NCBI GenBank assembly: GCA_965227045.1 | Contig: OZ245718.1 | Span: 558,001 to 622,000, forward strand | Direction: 5' to 3' | Length of the DNA stretch: 64,000 nucleotides | From: UBA10649 sp965227045 | GTDB lineage: Bacteria; Actinomycetota; Actinomycetes; S36-B12 | In this document: positions 44,433 through 52,014 of the stretch, in pieces | Numbering within the stretch: the first letter of the stretch is position 1 | How the letters are laid out: every line of letters starts with the position of its first letter | The notes under the pieces: generated by a model | Told to the model about the DNA's origin: nothing | Seen by the model: only the letters and a program-made list of their open reading frames with translations | Databases searched by the model: none | Position numbers and translations under genes: made by a program

Positions 44433-45338
44433 CGAAGCAGTGCCGACACCCGACGCTCCCGTCGTCGACCGCAAGGCGGCGGCCGTGGCGGCGCTCGCCA
44501 ACGTCCCTCGCGTCCCCGGGGCTCCCAAGCCGGATCCGATCCTCGTCGCCGACACCGTCATGCGGCGCTTCGGCGGACTCACTGCAGTCGATGTCGACCA
44601 TGTGGAGATTCAGCGGGGCGCGATCACCGCCCTCATCGGCCCGAACGGCGCCGGCAAGACCACGTTCTTCAACCTGCTGACCGGCTTCGATACCCCTGAC
44701 ACCGGAACCTGGCTGTTCAACGGCAAGGACCTCGCCGGCATGGCGGCCTACAAGGTGGCCAGGCTCGGCATGATCCGCACCTTCCAGCTGACCAAGGCGC
44801 TCTCGCGCATGAAGGTCATCGAGAACATGCGGCTCGGGTCGACCGGACAGAAGGGCGAGAAGGTCTGGGCCGCGATCTTCCCGTTCTCCTGGAACAAGCA
44901 GGAGAGGGAGATCACCGCACGCGCCGACGAGCTGCTGGCCAGGTTCAACCTCGACGCCAAGCGCGAGGACTTCGCCGGATCGCTCTCGGGCGGACAGCGC
45001 AAGCTCTTGGAGATGGCTCGCGCGCTGATGTCACGGCCGGAGATGGTCATGCTCGACGAGCCGATGGCAGGCGTGAATCCGGCCCTCACGCAGTCACTGC
45101 TCCAGCACATCAAGAACCTCCGGCAGGAGGGCATGACGGTCCTCTTCGTCGAGCACGACATGGACATGGTGCGCGATATCAGCGACTGGGTCATCGTCAT
45201 GGCGCAGGGCAAGGTCATCGCCGAGGGTCCGCCGGAGGACGTCATGCGCGACCCGGCCGTGATCGTGGCGTACCTGGGTGGGCACCACGACAAGGCCCTC
45301 ACCGCGTCGGGTGTGTCGTTCACCGAGGAGGACTCCGC

Positions 45339-45342
<4 letters not shown>
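44407..45342 (+). CDS. livG: LivG-type ABC ATPase
   Basis: A 311-residue ATPase of the liv importer. Walker A is GPNGAGKTT near residue 79, followed by the LivG-type LARLGMIRTFQLTKAL. The signature is LSGGQRKLLEMAR and Walker B is VMLDEPMAGVNP. The first 40 residues (VVDRKAAAVAALANVPRVPG) are an extension before the domain. GGAG at the right distance supports the ATG at 44407 inside the end of livM; an in-frame ATG at 44422 is the alternative. It overlaps livF by four bases. Confidence 0.93.
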
Positions 45343-46208
<866 letters not shown>

Positions 46209-46235
46209 CCCGGCCCCCGCCCCGTCCCGCTTCTC

Positions 46236-46294
46236 GCGAGTGGGCACTTGTCGGGCTCGGGTGTCCGATTTGTACCGTAACAACTGCCCACTCG
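46236..46294. terminator. Palindromic intergenic element, family B copy 2; bidirectional terminator
   Basis: The arms GCGAGTGGGCACTTGTCGG (46236-46254) and TAACAACTGCCCACTCGA (46277-46294) pair with one internal C/C mismatch and differ at the tips. It lies between convergent livF and the ComB-like gene. Confidence 0.8.
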
Positions 46295-46299
46295 ACGGG

Positions 46300-47049
46300 T
46301 TACGCGGGGCGGAAGGCGCCATCGGTCAGGACGGGGACAACGTCGCTCGCATCGAGTTCCAGTGCGATATCGACGTCCATCCCGAAGTCCTGCTCGAGCA
46401 ATTCCTTCCCCGACGCGCTGCCTCGCACGGCATCGGGGATGGACGCCGTCGCGGTGTAGGTCGTCCGGGCCGCCGACGCCTCTGACGACAGGCGCAGGCC
46501 GCTGCTCCCCGACAGGGCCGCAATGACGGCACCGGAGCCGAGCAGATCCTCGAGCGCCGGCCTGAGCGTGCCGTCCGGCCAGCGCTCTCCCGCGGCCACC
46601 ACGGCCACAGGCAGGTCGTTCTGGCTACGCCAGTCGGCCAGCCAGGCACCTACGGCTCGTGCGTTGCGAAGGCACGCGGCCACGACGACTCCGGACGAGG
46701 CCGCGGCGATCGCTGAGCCGTTCGGCGAGGGCAGGACAAGCCGCTGCGGCAGTTGGCCGTCTCGAAGGCTGGCCGGTGACAGCGACCACGGAGACTCGGC
46801 CGTGACTTCGCTGCGGCCCACGGCCAGATAGGCACGCGATTCGTCCGCCAGTTCCTCGGCACGCCCGTCGCGCCAGGGCGCCGGGATGACCGCGGCGCCC
46901 CGCTCGACAGCCACCGACACTGCCGTGGTGAAGGACAGAACGTCGACGATCACCAGCGCTCCTCCCGCGCTGGCGATGCGCTTGGCTCCGACCGAGCCCC
47001 ACTCGTAGCGAACATTGCTGTCTGCTTGGCCCCACGCGTCTGACGTCAC
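46300..47049 (-). CDS. ComB-family (2-phosphosulfolactate phosphatase-like) protein
   Basis: A 249-residue protein of the ComB family. It shows the family's N-terminal strand VIVDVLSFTTAVSVAVERGA near residues 34-53 and the LPSPNGSAIAAAS motif near residue 107. ComB acts in coenzyme M synthesis in methanogens; bacterial members are widespread and mostly uncharacterised, so a different phosphatase activity is likely. The GTG at 47049 is the annotated start. It lies between the liv operon and livK, on the livK strand, but the terminator after livK suggests separate transcription. Confidence 0.8.
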   Translation of the reverse strand: MTSDAWGQADSNVRYEWGSVGAKRIASAGGALVIVDVLSFTTAVSVAVERGAAVIPAPWRDGRAEELADESRAYLAVGRSEVTAESPWSLSPASLRDGQLPQRLVLPSPNGSAIAAASSGVVVAACLRNARAVGAWLADWRSQNDLPVAVVAAGERWPDGTLRPALEDLLGSGAVIAALSGSSGLRLSSEASAARTTYTATASIPDAVRGSASGKELLEQDFGMDVDIALELDASDVVPVLTDGAFRPA

Positions 47050-47094
47050 GCCGAGAAGACTGGCAGACGCCGCCCGCTTCGTACGTCAGACATG

Positions 47095-47130
47095 ACTGTG
47101 GGGGCCGTCCCGAAGGACGACCCCCACAGT
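47095..47130. terminator. livK terminator hairpin
   Basis: A stem of ACTGTGGGGG and GTCC paired with GGAC and CCCCCACAGT around a CGAA tetraloop, with one small internal loop. It is 15 bases past the livK stop on the minus strand. Confidence 0.8.
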
Positions 47131-47145
47131 GTGGAGCGGGTGTGG

Positions 47146-48528
47146 CTAGCTGACGTTCGGGCCGATGCCCTGCTTGACCAGCTCCTGGATGATCTGAGCG
47201 GACTCATCGAAGCCGATGAGCACGATTGCCTCAGGTCCAGCTGCCTTGACCTTCGCCACGTCGGCGGAGAAGTCAGTGGCCTTCGGGTCGTAGACGACGT
47301 TGGCGACAACCTCGCCACCGCCCTCGACGATTGCCTTGGTCACGTTGGCGTTGAGTCCGTCACCGTACGAGTCCTGCAGCGACATGATGCCGACCTTGGT
47401 GTAGCCGTCCTCGAGGACGAGCGAACCAACGAAGGCGCCCTGAAGGACGTCGGACGGGGCCGTGCGCCAGTACAGGCCATGGTCGGGAGCAGTGGTCAGC
47501 TCAGGCGAGGTGTTCGCCGGAGAGATCTGCAGCACGCCATTGCTGGTAACCAGGTCCAGGGTGCTCAGCGTGACACCGGACGAGGCGGCGCCGATGATGA
47601 CATCGACGTCCTTCGCCAGGAGGCGCTTCACGGTCTGGGTGGCCGTGTCGGTGGACGTATCGCCAGAGTCACCCTCTTCGAGGACGATCTTGTCGAATCC
47701 GGGGATGCCGCCGGCAGCCTCGATGTCCTTGATGGCCAGCTTCACGCCAGCGACCTCGGGTGGGCCGAGGAAGGCAAGCGAACCGGTGACGGGGAGCAGC
47801 GTGCCGACGACGTAGGTACCGTCATTGGCGCCCTTCTGCGGCTTTCCGTCAATGGCGTTGGCCTCACCGTCAGGGACGATCTCGCCCTGCATGTAGGTGA
47901 CATCGGGGAGCAGGGTGTTGTCGGGACCGAACTGGTAGACGCCGATCGACGCACTCGTCGGATCGCCGGCCTCCCAGAAGTTCACGGCACCTGAACGACC
48001 GTTGTAGTCGATGTCCTTGCCCTGGTTCAGCAGCTCGATGCAGCCTGCGTAGTCGTTGCAGACCTCGGTGCCGTTGGTGATGCCAACGAGCTCCTTGGCG
48101 ACATCGACGCCCGCGTCGGACTTGGCCTTGGCCGCACCCAGCGCAGCGAGGATCGTTGCGTCGTAGGACTCAGGGGCGTACGAGAAGTCGATCAACTCGG
48201 GATCGACCTCAAGAAGCGCGTCCTTGAAGTCCTGCGTGTTCTCGGCGCCGGGGATGGTTCCCTTGACGCCGTTCAGGGTGCCCGCCGGCAGCTTCTCGCC
48301 GAGGGCATTGCCAGTGTTTCCGTCAACCAAGTAGAGCGGGGTGCCAGTAGCCGCCGCGGGGGCCTCGGATGAGGCGGCCTCGCTGGGGGCTTCGCTGGCA
48401 GCCGCGCTGCTCGCTGCCGGGGCTGCGCTGGAACTGGAATCGCTGGAGGACGAGCCGCCACAGGCGGCAAGAGCCAGCGATGCCACTCCGAGCACGGCGG
48501 CCGACTTGAGGACCGTAGTGCGCTTCAT
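47146..48528 (-). CDS. livK: LivK-type solute-binding lipoprotein, circularly permuted
   Basis: A 460-residue binding protein of the liv importer. A signal peptide ends in a lipobox (LAAC, C23), followed by a Ser/Ala/Pro/Glu linker to about residue 63. Residues 65-220 match what is normally the C-terminal third of this family (LYLVDGNTGN; GTLNGVKGTIPG; the C157/C163 pair; GDPTSASIGVYQF). Residues 221-236 are a linker, and residues 237-460 are the normal N-terminal two thirds (GTLLPVTGSLAFLGPP; GAASSGVTLSTLD; WRTAPSDVLQG; IVLIGFDESAQII). The protein ends at GIGPNVS, which in relatives runs directly into the YLVDGN segment. All parts are in one clean frame with AAGGAG before the ATG. The permutation is inferred from family knowledge. 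Confidence 0.85.
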   Translation of the reverse strand: MKRTTVLKSAAVLGVASLALAACGGSSSSDSSSSAAPAASSAAASEAPSEAASSEAPAAATGTPLYLVDGNTGNALGEKLPAGTLNGVKGTIPGAENTQDFKDALLEVDPELIDFSYAPESYDATILAALGAAKAKSDAGVDVAKELVGITNGTEVCNDYAGCIELLNQGKDIDYNGRSGAVNFWEAGDPTSASIGVYQFGPDNTLLPDVTYMQGEIVPDGEANAIDGKPQKGANDGTYVVGTLLPVTGSLAFLGPPEVAGVKLAIKDIEAAGGIPGFDKIVLEEGDSGDTSTDTATQTVKRLLAKDVDVIIGAASSGVTLSTLDLVTSNGVLQISPANTSPELTTAPDHGLYWRTAPSDVLQGAFVGSLVLEDGYTKVGIMSLQDSYGDGLNANVTKAIVEGGGEVVANVVYDPKATDFSADVAKVKAAGPEAIVLIGFDESAQIIQELVKQGIGPNVS

Positions 48529-48581
48529 GCAGTCTCCTTGAACAAATGACAAGCGACGGCGGTTACCGTCGCATTAGCCGT

Positions 48582-48587
48582 ACCTTA
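48582..48587 (-). promoter_or_regulatory. -10 element of livK
   Basis: TAAGGT on the minus strand. The predicted leader of about 50 bases contains a GCGACGG...CCGTCGC hairpin (48553-48572) and the AAGGAG site. Confidence 0.4.
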
Positions 48588-48609
48588 GGGCTCCTCAGGT
48601 TTCCTGTGG

Positions 48610-48633
48610 GTAACCCCCGGTTACATTGATGCT
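48610..48633. promoter_or_regulatory. GTAAC-N5-GTTAC dyad plus GATGCT upstream of livK
   Basis: The dyad is at 48610-48624 and GATGCT at 48628-48633, read on the plus strand, just upstream of the livK promoter. It matches the block before livH at 42013-42037 apart from one missing base in the spacer. Confidence 0.5.
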
Positions 48634-48668
48634 GCATCGTGATCACAATTCGATATTGCCGATCAAGT

Positions 48669-49238
48669 TTATGGGGATTCTGCCAGCACGGCGGCGGCCG
48701 CCTCGGCCAAAGTGACCCGCCCGTCCATGGCGGCGCGGCGCAGCCAGGCGAACGCGTCGGCCTCGCTGAGCCCGTTCTGCTCCTCGAGCCGCCGTTTGGC
48801 GCGGTCGACGGTGTCCCTGGCTGCCTGCCGCTCGCGCAGTCCGTCGACCTGGATAGACAGGTCACGCATCTGCTCCCATCGGGCGATGGCCAGCTCGATC
48901 GCCGGGATCAGGTCGGCCTTGACGAACGGCTTGACCAGGTAGCCCAGGACACCTGCCGACGCGGCCCGCGCGACGACATCGCGCTGGCTGAACGCCGTGA
49001 CCATCACCACCGGTGCGAGTCCCTCGGCGATGATCTCCTCGGCTGCCGACAGCCCATCGCGGCGCGGCATCGCCACGTCCAGGAACACCACGTCCGGTCG
49101 TAGTTCGCGGGTCTGCTCGACGGCAGCCTGACCGTCGACGACCTGGGCGACGACGTCGTATCCGCACTCCCCCAGCATCTCCACGAGATCCATGCGGATG
49201 AGCGCCTCGTCCTCGGCCACGAGCACGGTGTGGGTCAT
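48669..49238 (-). CDS. pdtaR: ANTAR-domain response regulator PdtaR
   Basis: A 189-residue two-component regulator. The receiver domain (1-120) has acidic residues E9/D10, the phosphoacceptor D54 in VVFLDVAMP and Lys in YLVKPF. The C-terminal ANTAR domain (about 130-185, ending LTLAEAAAAVL) binds paired RNA hairpins in nascent mRNA and prevents termination. In mycobacteria its partner kinase is PdtaS, which is not in this window. The ATG at 49238 lies seven bases after TAGGCT (leaderless). It is divergent from the tRNA gene. Confidence 0.93.
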   Translation of the reverse strand: MTHTVLVAEDEALIRMDLVEMLGECGYDVVAQVVDGQAAVEQTRELRPDVVFLDVAMPRRDGLSAAEEIIAEGLAPVVMVTAFSQRDVVARAASAGVLGYLVKPFVKADLIPAIELAIARWEQMRDLSIQVDGLRERQAARDTVDRAKRRLEEQNGLSEADAFAWLRRAAMDGRVTLAEAAAAVLAESP

Positions 49239-49245
49239 GTGTCGC

Positions 49246-49251
49246 AGCCTA
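49246..49251 (-). promoter_or_regulatory. -10 element, leaderless pdtaR
   Basis: TAGGCT on the minus strand, seven bases before the pdtaR ATG. Confidence 0.6.
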
Positions 49252-49261
49252 GGCACCCGAC

Positions 49262-49267
49262 TACTCT
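49262..49267 (+). promoter_or_regulatory. -10 element of the tRNA gene
   Basis: TACTCT, ten bases before the mature tRNA 5' end. It diverges from the pdtaR promoter. Confidence 0.45.
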
Positions 49268-49276
49268 GAATCCCGC

Positions 49277-49350
49277 GCCCCGGTATCCCAACCGGCAGAG
49301 GAAGCGGTCTCAAACACCGTCCAGTGTGGGTTCAAATCCCACCCGGGGCA
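49277..49350 (+). tRNA. tRNA with CAA (Leu) anticodon, short variable loop
   Basis: A cloverleaf can be drawn by eye. The acceptor stem GCCCCGG (49277-49283) pairs with CCGGGGC (49343-49349), discriminator A350. The D stem is TCC/GGA with GG in the loop. The anticodon stem is GCGGT/ACCGT, enclosing CTCAAAC with anticodon CAA at 49311-49313. The T arm is GTGGG-TTCAAAT-CCCAC. CCA is not encoded. The variable region (49321-49325) has only five bases, which is class I architecture, whereas bacterial leucine tRNAs normally have a long variable arm. Identity as leucine is by anticodon and A73 only. Confidence 0.85.
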
Positions 49351-49494
49351 CCGAAGGTGAGGGCAGGGCCGAGCGTGCTCGAGCCCTTCCGAACCGAGGG
49401 CCTCGGGTCGAGTGAGCGTAAGGCGAGCGAACACCCGGGGCACTCGAGCATCGACAGCGACGTCCTCCTGCCACGAACGCTTAGCCATGTGTCG
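49351..49494. other. Non-coding stretch after the tRNA
   Basis: About 145 bases between the tRNA and the next promoter. It contains short GC-rich inverted repeats (for example CCGAGGGCCTCGG) that might end the tRNA transcript, and no convincing gene. Confidence 0.4.
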
Positions 49495-49500
49495 TACTGT
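49495..49500 (+). promoter_or_regulatory. -10 element of the 49522 lipoprotein gene
   Basis: TACTGT, followed by a leader of about 15 bases containing GAGGAGGA before the ATG at 49522. Confidence 0.45.
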
Positions 49501-49521
49501 GGAGGAAACCGAGGAGGACCC

Positions 49522-50034
49522 ATGACGAACACCCGCCGGCGTGTCACCATTGCCGCCGCTGCGGCCTGCCTGCTGCTCGCTGCTCCGATTCTGACTGCGT
49601 GCAGCAACGACGCCGAGTCCGCGGCCGAGCAGTCCGTCATAGACGCCGTCGGCGGCGACGTGAACCTCGAGAGTGGCGGCATGGACGTCACCAGCAGCGA
49701 CGGCACCCAGATCCAGGTCGGCGAAGACGTCACCTTGCCGTCGAACTGGCCCGCGACGATGCCCACCTACGAGGTTGGCAAGCTCATCAGCGTCATGGCA
49801 TCAGGCGATCTGTCGACGCTCAACGCGATCTGGACGACGGACAACTCTCCCGACGTCGCGGCGGCGGCGTACGGCGATGCGCTGGCGAAGGCGGGATACG
49901 CGATGGTCGTGGGCTCTGATGGCGGACTGTTCGGCGGCGACTACGTCGGCAATGGCTACAGCGTCAACGTCGTCGCGGTGGCGGGCGACGACGGCACCAC
50001 CGTCCTCATGAATGCTGCCAAGAACGAGTCCTGA
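49522..50034 (+). CDS. Small secreted lipoprotein of unknown function (paralogue 1)
   Basis: A 170-residue predicted lipoprotein. The signal peptide ends in the lipobox ILTAC (C near residue 27). The mature part shares a clear pattern with the protein at 50387: GGDVNLESG..VTSSDGTQIQVGED, then an NWP motif, and a C-terminal GNGYSVNVVAVAGDDGTT. I do not recognise a named family. GAGGAGGA precedes the ATG. The two paralogues are about 350 bases apart with a small membrane-protein gene between. Confidence 0.82.
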   Translation: MTNTRRRVTIAAAAACLLLAAPILTACSNDAESAAEQSVIDAVGGDVNLESGGMDVTSSDGTQIQVGEDVTLPSNWPATMPTYEVGKLISVMASGDLSTLNAIWTTDNSPDVAAAAYGDALAKAGYAMVVGSDGGLFGGDYVGNGYSVNVVAVAGDDGTTVLMNAAKNES

Positions 50035-50080
50035 CCCTGTGTGCCGGCCAATGCGGCCGTGAATGGTGCAGTCTTGGCGC

Positions 50081-50260
50081 ATGAGCACGGTGCCGCCCCC
50101 GCCCGGCGGATCAAGTGCGCCGCCCCCGCCCGGCCACGGGGCCGGTCCCGACACGCGGTCCTTCTGGGTACGTCATTCCACCGGGCTGATCGCGACGGCA
50201 ATCGTGCTCGTCGGCATCGTGGGCTCCTTCATCTACTTCTCGGTCACCTCCCCGAATTGA
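50081..50260 (+). CDS. Small proline-rich single-pass membrane protein
   Basis: A 59-residue protein. The N-terminal 25 residues are Pro/Gly-rich (PPPPGGSSAPPPPGHG) and one hydrophobic helix lies at about residues 36-56. No family is recognised. An ATG at 50063 would add six residues; the ATG at 50081 gives the more usual MSTVPPPPG start, and neither has a strong ribosome-binding site. Its last two codons and stop lie inside the repeat element at 50250-50319. Confidence 0.6.
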   Translation: MSTVPPPPGGSSAPPPPGHGAGPDTRSFWVRHSTGLIATAIVLVGIVGSFIYFSVTSPN

Positions 50261-50319
50261 ACCGCCTCCCGGGTCAAATCCCGGTTTGGTGACCGTGCGG
50301 AGGCGCATTCGCGGGATTT
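50250..50319. repeat. Inverted repeat element, family C copy 1
   Basis: Seventy bases that match the reverse complement of 50914-50983 at 66 positions. It contains TCCCGGGTCAAATCCCG (50267-50283), but only half of the pairing arm remains, so its own hairpin is weak. It overlaps the stop codon of the small membrane-protein gene. Confidence 0.85.
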
Positions 50320-50350
50320 CAACCGCTCGTCTGGCCCCGACCGGGATCGC

Positions 50351-50356
50351 TAGGCT
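50351..50356 (+). promoter_or_regulatory. -10 element of the 50387 lipoprotein gene
   Basis: TAGGCT, followed by a leader of about 25 bases with CGGAGGA before the ATG. It lies inside the pair of inverted repeats, so the gene carries its own promoter. Confidence 0.45.
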
Positions 50357-50386
50357 CCCGCTCACCGACCTACTCCGGAGGACTCC

Positions 50387-50896
50387 ATGATCGCAACCCG
50401 CCGTCGCGTCACCGCCGCAGTCATGAGCGTTGCGCTCGTCGCCGGGGGGCCATTGCTCGCCGGATGCGGCAACTCCGTGGAGAACGCAATCGAGAACGCC
50501 GCCGGAGATGCGATCGGCGGCGACGTCGATCTCGACGACGGCACCCTGACGGTCACGAACAGCGACGGCACGCAGGTCCAGATCGGCGAGAACGCAGCCA
50601 TTCCCGACAACTGGCCGTCCGCGGTTCCCACATACGACGGCGGAACGCTGCTGACCGTCTCGGTCTCCGCCGACGCATCACAGGCCAGTGGCATGTGGAA
50701 GACCGACGTAGCGGCGACGGACGCCATCGCTGCGTATTCGTCGGCGTTGACATCCGCGGGCTTTGCCGCCGGGCAGGTCAACGACATGGACGGTGTGGAC
50801 ACGGCCGACTTCACGGGCAACGGCTACTCAGTGACGCTCATGGCCATTGCCGTCGACGATGCGACGACGCTGACGGCCGTAGTCGAGAAGGAGTAG
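50387..50896 (+). CDS. Small secreted lipoprotein of unknown function (paralogue 2)
   Basis: A 169-residue predicted lipoprotein with lipobox LLAGC (C near residue 26). It is a paralogue of the protein at 49522: GGDVDLDDG..VTNSDGTQVQIGEN, the NWP motif and GNGYSVTLMAIAVDD are at matching positions. It has its own promoter and a CGGAGGA ribosome-binding site. The gene lies between two 70-base inverted repeats, which suggests it could be a unit that was duplicated or can invert. The function is unknown. Confidence 0.82.
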   Translation: MIATRRRVTAAVMSVALVAGGPLLAGCGNSVENAIENAAGDAIGGDVDLDDGTLTVTNSDGTQVQIGENAAIPDNWPSAVPTYDGGTLLTVSVSADASQASGMWKTDVAATDAIAAYSSALTSAGFAAGQVNDMDGVDTADFTGNGYSVTLMAIAVDDATTLTAVVEKE

Positions 50897-50904
50897 GTGC
50901 CGCG

Positions 50905-50983
50905 TCCCGGGTCAAATCCCGCGAATGCGCCCCGGAACGGTCACCAAACCGGGATTTGACCCGGGAGGCGGTTTAATTCGGGG
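50905..50983. terminator. Inverted repeat element, family C copy 2; bidirectional terminator
   Basis: TCCCGGGTCAAATCCCG (50905-50921) pairs perfectly with 50950-50966 over 17 bp around a 28-base loop. The stretch 50914-50983 is the inverted copy of 50250-50319. It lies between the lipoprotein gene and convergent nusB. Confidence 0.85.
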
Positions 50984-50985
50984 TT

Positions 50986-51414
50986 CTAGGAGTCGAGGGC
51001 GAGGCGGGGCTTGAGCTCGAGCAGGCGGCCGAGCAGGCCGTTGACGAACGACGCGGACTCGTCAGTCGACAGTTCCTGGGCGAGGTTCACCGCCTCGGAG
51101 ATCGCCACCGCGTCAGGCACCTCGTCGCGCCACAGGAGTTCGTACGTGCCCAGGCGGAGGATGGCCAGGTCGACCGAAGGCATGCGGTCGAGCGTCCAGC
51201 CCATGGAGTAGCTGCCCAGCAGCTCGTCGATGTACTCGCGATGCGCCTGCACGCCCTCGACGAGCTCGGTGACGTACTCGTTGAGCGAGGCCTGACCCTC
51301 ATCGGTGCGCCGAAGGGCGGTCGCGGCCAGCACATCGATGGGTGAGGTTCCCCGGATGTCGGCTTCGTACAGGACGTCGAGCGCCCGCTTGCGGGCCTTG
51401 CTGCGGGCGGACAC
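50986..51414 (-). CDS. nusB: Transcription antitermination protein NusB
   Basis: A 142-residue all-helical NusB, which binds boxA RNA with S10 (NusE) in rRNA antitermination. It begins with the typical RSKARKRALDVLYEADI and ends with LSTDESASFVNGLLGRL. It is the last gene of the aro-pepQ-efp-nusB group, six bases after efp. The stop abuts the family C palindrome. Confidence 0.95.
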   Translation of the reverse strand: MSARSKARKRALDVLYEADIRGTSPIDVLAATALRRTDEGQASLNEYVTELVEGVQAHREYIDELLGSYSMGWTLDRMPSVDLAILRLGTYELLWRDEVPDAVAISEAVNLAQELSTDESASFVNGLLGRLLELKPRLALDS

Positions 51415-51420
51415 GAATGA

Positions 51421-51984
51421 TCAGTCGTTGATGCGGCCCAGGTACGACCCGTCGCGGGTGTCGACCTTGACCTTGGTGTCGGACTCGATGAACAGCGGGA
51501 CGGCGATCTCGGCGCCGGTCTCGAGAGTCGCCGGCTTCGTGCCACCGGTCGAGCGGTCGCCCTGCAGGCCCGGCTCGGTGTAGGTGATCATCAGCTCGAC
51601 GGACGCGGGCAGCTCGACGTACAGGGGCACACCCTCGTTCGTGGCGACGGTCGCGGTCTGGTTCTCCAGCAGGTACTTGCTGGCGTCGCCGACCACCGTT
51701 GAGCTCACCGGAAGCTGCTCGTACGACTGCGTGTCCATGAACACCCAGTCCTCGCCGTCCTTGTACAGGTACTGCATCTCGCGCTTGTCGACCGTGGCGG
51801 TCTCGACCTTGAGCCCGGCATTGAATGTCCGGTCGACGACCTTGCCGGTGAGCACGTTCTTCAGCTTGGTGCGCACGAATGCGCCGCCCTTGCCGGGCTT
51901 CACATGCTGGAACTCGATCACGGTCCACAGACCGCCGTCGAGGTTGAGGACGATGCCGTTCTTCAGGTCATTCGTGGTCGCCAC
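51421..51984 (-). CDS. efp: Translation elongation factor P
   Basis: A 187-residue EF-P, which relieves ribosome stalling at polyproline stretches. Domain I has HVKPGKGGAFVRTKLKN near residues 27-43, with the Lys at the loop tip that is modified in some bacteria; actinobacterial forms usually function unmodified. The C-terminal domains end in VDTRDGSYLGRIND. The GTG at 51984 has AGGAGC upstream. It lies between pepQ and nusB. Confidence 0.96.
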   Translation of the reverse strand: MATTNDLKNGIVLNLDGGLWTVIEFQHVKPGKGGAFVRTKLKNVLTGKVVDRTFNAGLKVETATVDKREMQYLYKDGEDWVFMDTQSYEQLPVSSTVVGDASKYLLENQTATVATNEGVPLYVELPASVELMITYTEPGLQGDRSTGGTKPATLETGAEIAVPLFIESDTKVKVDTRDGSYLGRIND

Positions 51985-52014
51985 GCGAGTTGCTCCTGTG
52001 CAGTCGGTGCCTCG

